A DNA stretch of 64,000 bases from Arcobacter sp. (GTDB taxonomy: Bacteria > Campylobacterota > Campylobacteria > Campylobacterales > Sulfurimonadaceae): positions 62,001-126,000 of the forward strand of contig JAGXFN010000008.1 of NCBI GenBank assembly GCA_024637195.1, given 5' to 3'. Position 1 is the stretch's first letter. Every line of letters begins with the position of its first letter. Positions 60,735 to 64,000 of this stretch are shown here, piece after piece. Position numbers and translations under genes: made by a program. The notes beneath the pieces are model-generated. The model had not been told where the DNA came from. It ran no database searches and saw nothing but the letters and a program-made list of their open reading frames with translations.

Positions 60735-61112
60735 TTAGAGGATAAGTTTAGTGATCTTTGAGAGGATATCTTTCTCACGAATAGGCTTTGTTATGAAGTC
60801 GTTGGCACCTTCATTAAGAGCTGACGCCCGGATAGTCTCATCCGTCGTCAAGACGATAACAGGAATACTTTTCAATCTATCATCCGCGCGAGCGACCTTT
60901 AAAAAATCAATGCCCCCCATAATAGGCATGATGATATCAAGCAGAATAATGTCAATGCTTAGATCTTTTTTCAAGATATCAAGGGCGTCCATGCCATTGA
61001 CAGCTTCAATCACTTCTGAAATATTTTCCACTTTCATTAGCATTGATTTGATCAGCTTTCTGTTGATCATATCATCATCAACTGCTAATACACGTAAGGT
61101 TTTATTTCCCAT
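60735..61112 (-). CDS. CheY-like single-domain response regulator
   Basis: A 125-residue receiver domain without output domain: VLAVDDDMINRKLIK, phospho-acceptor Asp in ILLDIIMPIMGG, Thr in VLTTDE and Lys in FITKPIREKD. It starts 22 bases after tolB and precedes the membrane receiver-HPt gene, so the pair probably signals together. No histidine kinase is nearby. Confidence 0.9.
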   Translation of the reverse strand: MGNKTLRVLAVDDDMINRKLIKSMLMKVENISEVIEAVNGMDALDILKKDLSIDIILLDIIMPIMGGIDFLKVARADDRLKSIPVIVLTTDETIRASALNEGANDFITKPIREKDILSKITKLIL

Positions 61113-61133
61113 GTTACCTGCTCTCTCTCGATT

Positions 61134-62393
61134 TTACCAATCTATAGACTGTATCTTACCAATTTTTAGCGGGAATAGAAAGCTTTTATTCTGTTTTAGC
61201 CTTATTATTCCTACTGAGCTCTCTGCTTTGTAGTTCTTGACAAAAATAATCGTGTCTCCCTCGGCAGAAAAACGCGGAAACTCATTGATTCCCGTAGCGG
61301 TCAGACGGCGGATAAAGTCACTTCTCGTACTTATCAGGTGAAGGTTGAAGGTATTGTGCGAAAATTCATGATCGCTTTCTCGCGATTTATAGACGATGTA
61401 GTTATTGTGCGCCGCCAGAGCTACATTGCTTTTGCCATAGTAGACCATCTGCTGCACTCCGCTGGAACCGATCTTTTTAGAAAAGACATTAGGATAGCCC
61501 AAACGGTTAGAGACAAAAGCGATCTCACTCTCGTCATTTAAAAATTGTGCGCCGACATCTATTCCGCTATAGTCGGTAAGTTTTTGGAGTTTTTTAGAGG
61601 CAGTCTCATACAGATAGATGTCAGGCTGTCCCATTGGTGCCATTGTCACAAGCACTTTTTTCCCATCCTTGCTCACATCTGAACAGACGATCATCCCATC
61701 ACTTTGAAGGATCTTTTCACTTTCGCCCGTGTATCTGTTCATCTTGTACAGTGTCGGAACTTTTGAGTCCAGGACCGAATAGTAAAAACTGCTCTGCTCT
61801 TTGTCCGCCCAGTGAGGAAAGACATTCAAACCACCTTTGACAATGACATGCTGATAGGTCAGCGTGTAGTCAGAGATCACGATCTCACTCTCATTTGGTC
61901 CGATCAAACGTGCAATCAAAACATATGACTTCATCCACTCAACCGGCTCAGCTCCGATAAAATCATTAATATCCGTCGCAAGGTTGTGCACCAAAAAGAC
62001 ATACAGACTCTCTTTTTTTATACGAAAGCTTTTCGCACGCAAGACCTTGGAATCGATGGCCGAAAGAAGCTTGTAATCACAGTTCAAGTTACCGTCGCTG
62101 TCTTCACGAAGACGGTAGCGCAGCACATAGTCGCGTTTGGCATTATCTATAATTACATCATTCGCATCAAAAGCGTTCACGCTGTACTTGTCATACACAT
62201 TAAAGATAGAGAGCACATTTAAGTCTGCGGCCAATACTTTAAAAAACTTTTTGGAAAGCATCCCTTGGTAATCTACCGAGGCATCCTCGATAGAGATAGA
62301 GGGCAGCCTATCTACTTTTTTGATGACTTCAATGGTTGCGTCTGCCGCAAAAATATTTATACTCAGTAAGAGGGTTAATACGATTTTATACAA
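61134..62393 (-). CDS. tolB: Tol-Pal system protein TolB
   Basis: A 419-residue periplasmic beta-propeller with a signal peptide (MYKIVLTLLLSINIFA). The N-terminal domain carries the DxxG-like binding segment, and the propeller shows DVSKDGKKVLVTMAP and NDESEIAFVSNRLG repeats typical of TolB/WD40-type blades. TolB shuttles between Pal and TolA. It lies 4 bases after the TolA-like gene. Pal is not next to it here. Confidence 0.92.
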   Translation of the reverse strand: MYKIVLTLLLSINIFAADATIEVIKKVDRLPSISIEDASVDYQGMLSKKFFKVLAADLNVLSIFNVYDKYSVNAFDANDVIIDNAKRDYVLRYRLREDSDGNLNCDYKLLSAIDSKVLRAKSFRIKKESLYVFLVHNLATDINDFIGAEPVEWMKSYVLIARLIGPNESEIVISDYTLTYQHVIVKGGLNVFPHWADKEQSSFYYSVLDSKVPTLYKMNRYTGESEKILQSDGMIVCSDVSKDGKKVLVTMAPMGQPDIYLYETASKKLQKLTDYSGIDVGAQFLNDESEIAFVSNRLGYPNVFSKKIGSSGVQQMVYYGKSNVALAAHNNYIVYKSRESDHEFSHNTFNLHLISTRSDFIRRLTATGINEFPRFSAEGDTIIFVKNYKAESSVGIIRLKQNKSFLFPLKIGKIQSIDW

Positions 62394-62396
62394 GGG

Positions 62397-63149
62397 TTAT
62401 TCCTTCACAGTTAAAATAATGTCTAAGCTTATCGGCTTATTCTCCGGATGTGCCGGAAATTTGTGTAAGGCCTTCAAACAGGCATCCACCGCTTCATTAA
62501 AAAGTGCGTCTTGGGTGTATCTTATCACTCTAAAAGAAACCAATGTGCCGTAGGCATCAATTTCAAGACGGACTTTTGCAACTTTTCCCACTGACTCAGC
62601 CGGCGGAAAAAAGTTGGCATAGATCTCAGCGTGTATTTTAGCCAAATATTCGTCAACTACACCAGAAGAATCTCCCACAACCTTGACCTGCTGCTTGGAA
62701 AGCTTTAGATTTCTCACCAAAGAGCTCGCTTGGTTTGATGCGATCTTTTTTGTATCTTTTGTTTCAATGCGTTTTTGGATCTTTTTCAAAAACTTCTCAT
62801 CCACTGCGGGCTTGTCCGTCTTGTTTCTTTTGATCAGTTTTTTTGTCTCAATCTTGCCAAAGAGCGAGGCCAGGTCCGTATTTGGTTTAGCCGTAGGCGT
62901 CTCAACTGTTTCAAGAGCCTTTTCAGATTCTGTTTTTTTTATGGGTTCAGACTTATTTACTTTTACAGGCGGAGCCGTGGGAAGCGTGTTAAGATTGACG
63001 GCAATGTAGTCTGAAGAACTGAGCTGTATCTGCTTGATGCGGCTTTGTTGCATAATAAAAAGAACAAAGGCAGATCCAAACAGCAAGAAAAGAGCAAAAG
63101 AGACTGCGGCCCCTAGATAAAAATAGAAATCATTGTTTCGTGAGAGCAA
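62397..63149 (-). CDS. TolA/TonB-like energy transducer
   Basis: A 250-residue protein with one N-terminal membrane helix (FYLGAAVSFALFLLFGSAFV), a Lys/Pro/Glu-rich periplasmic linker and a C-terminal TonB-type fold (VRLEIDAYGTLVSFRVIRYT; HKFPAHPENKPISLDI). It connects the ExbB/ExbD-like motor to TolB-Pal. By position it is TolA. The sequence alone would also allow TonB. Confidence 0.87.
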   Translation of the reverse strand: MLSRNNDFYFYLGAAVSFALFLLFGSAFVLFIMQQSRIKQIQLSSSDYIAVNLNTLPTAPPVKVNKSEPIKKTESEKALETVETPTAKPNTDLASLFGKIETKKLIKRNKTDKPAVDEKFLKKIQKRIETKDTKKIASNQASSLVRNLKLSKQQVKVVGDSSGVVDEYLAKIHAEIYANFFPPAESVGKVAKVRLEIDAYGTLVSFRVIRYTQDALFNEAVDACLKALHKFPAHPENKPISLDIILTVKE

Positions 63150-63153
63150 GCGG

Positions 63154-63549
63154 CTATCCGTTAGTTGCTAAGGAGACTTCGCTGAAACCTGCACGTTTTA
63201 TAGCAGAAAGTATCATCATAACATCCCCATATCCCAATCGCTTGTCTGCTGATATCAGAATGGCTGATTTTGTGTCAAGTTTTTCCTGCGCATAGATATA
63301 GAAATTGTCTTCGAATCCGTTAAACAAGAATTTTTCGCCTTTAAGCATGATCTCTTTTTTTTCATTGATCACAATGTTTACCGGCGGTTTTTTACTCAGT
63401 GCTTTTTGCGCTGAACCCTGAGGAAGCTTTATGAGCTCTTCGTAAACGATTGTTGGAGCAATCACCATCAAAATAGCCAATAAAACCAACATCACGTCCA
63501 CAAGGGGCGTGATGTTAAGTTCAGGGTTTTCATCCCATTCATAATGCAC
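63154..63549 (-). CDS. tolR: ExbD/TolR-type proton channel protein
   Basis: A 131-residue protein with one N-terminal helix carrying the key Asp in LNITPLVDVMLVLLAILMV (Asp18), the proton-responsive residue of ExbD/TolR. The periplasmic domain follows. It lies 5 bases after the TolA-like gene's upstream neighbour and 3 bases from tolQ. Named tolR by operon context. Confidence 0.93.
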   Translation of the reverse strand: MHYEWDENPELNITPLVDVMLVLLAILMVIAPTIVYEELIKLPQGSAQKALSKKPPVNIVINEKKEIMLKGEKFLFNGFEDNFYIYAQEKLDTKSAILISADKRLGYGDVMMILSAIKRAGFSEVSLATNG

Positions 63550-63551
63550 TT

Positions 63552-64000
63552 TTATTCCTTGGACTTGGCCATCAGCGCATCACTTTGCATACGGATAAGA
63601 CCCGAAAGCTCGTATGCTTTGCGTTTGAGCAGCTGATGAAACGTGTAGGCAAAGATAGCTACAAAAATACCTGCAGCCGTTGCAATAAGTGCATCCGAGA
63701 CACCCGCTGCGATCAAAGACATCGAGGCACTTGCCTGACCGATATCTTTAAAAGTGTCCAGTATAGAGACAACCGTGCCAAACAGACCGATAAACGGAGA
63801 GGTTGAAGCCACGACAGACAAGAGACTCAGGCCTTTTGTCGCATCCTTGGTCGCTGCAAACTGGCAAAGATCTAAAATCTCTTTGCACAGTACTGCATTG
63901 CGTTTCAAGAAGGGACCGATGTAGGAGAATGGAGATACCGAATTTGAACCCATCAGAAGAGACTCAAGCGACTCTTTTTCTTGAGAAACCCATGCCTGAA
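63552..64000 (-). CDS. tolQ: MotA/TolQ/ExbB proton channel protein, 5' end beyond the window
   Basis: The frame is open to the window edge; the first ATG inside (63951-63953) is internal, because coding sequence continues upstream as AWVSQEKESLESLL. The visible 149 codons have the TolQ/ExbB core: LLSVVASTSPFIGLFGTVV, then ASMSLIAAGVSDALIATAAG and FVAIFAYTFHQLLKR. It forms the pentameric channel around TolR. Only the C-terminal part is visible. Confidence 0.92.
   Translation of the reverse strand, partial: QAWVSQEKESLESLLMGSNSVSPFSYIGPFLKRNAVLCKEILDLCQFAATKDATKGLSLLSVVASTSPFIGLFGTVVSILDTFKDIGQASASMSLIAAGVSDALIATAAGIFVAIFAYTFHQLLKRKAYELSGLIRMQSDALMAKSKE

Noticed and set aside
1-64000. CRISPR arrays, tRNA or rRNA genes and prophage structural genes
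   Set aside because: No regularly spaced repeats, cloverleaf sequences or rRNA-like segments were recognised anywhere in the window.

Overview
The window looks like a chromosomal segment of a chemolithoautotrophic member of the Campylobacterota, most likely Sulfurimonas or a close relative. Three things point there: the cbpA-hspR heat-shock pair with a HAIR-type operator, the rpmH-rnpA-yidD-yidC-jag-mnmE block, and a cytosolic [NiFe] hydrogenase beside a complete hyp set and a 2-oxoacid:ferredoxin oxidoreductase. The assignment is inferred from gene content; no rRNA or tRNA gene was seen.

Layout. 0-3.5 kb: a partial unknown gene, murA, then hspR and cbpA on the minus strand. 3.5-6.8 kb: chaB, a cation-antiporter remnant, an APC permease, an IS3 transposase relic and an AI-2E family membrane protein. 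6.9-10.4 kb: a two-gene oxidoreductase whose large subunit joins a cytochrome b5 domain, a four-helix DUF2231 membrane domain and the gamma and alpha parts of the enzyme. 10.4-12.8 kb: a decayed, AT-rich, repeat-filled island holding one intact unknown gene between two truncated ones, plus a glycosyltransferase stub. 12.8-19.1 kb: purH and the hydrogenase operon (FAD/[2Fe-2S]/small-subunit fusion, large subunit, maturation protease). 19.1-22.1 kb: an interrupted small gene, two exported proteins, pfkA and a cold-shock gene. 22.3-28.8 kb: hypF, nickel permease, hypB, hypC, hypD, hypE, hypA. 28.9-36.6 kb: purL, an Fe-S Rrf2 regulator, greA and several poorly known genes including a zinc-ribbon/SPFH pair. 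36.6-41.8 kb: the rpmH-to-mnmE block plus ruvX. 41.9-51.4 kb: mixed housekeeping genes (yigZ, mutY, ttcA-like, MTA/aminofutalosine nucleosidase, fabD, slyD-like). 51.5-64 kb: lpxR, and a Tol-Pal system split into cpoB-pal and tolB-tolA-tolR-tolQ by about 7 kb of unrelated genes.

How the genes work together. The hyp genes, the nickel permease and probably the SlyD-like protein supply and assemble the [NiFe] site of the hydrogenase. The hydrogenase small subunit carries its own flavin/pyridine-nucleotide module, so H2 oxidation may be coupled directly to a soluble carrier. The 2-oxoacid oxidoreductase appears tethered to the membrane next to a haem domain, which suggests an electron route other than free ferredoxin.

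The most unusual observations are the cytochrome b5-DUF2231-oxidoreductase fusion, the hydrogenase fusion with an Asn at an expected proximal-cluster Cys, two genes (rnpA and a DTW-domain gene) whose conserved N-termini have no ATG/GTG/TTG start, a REP-like repeat family bordering a broken gene island, and a receiver-HPt protein that lacks the phosphorylatable His.
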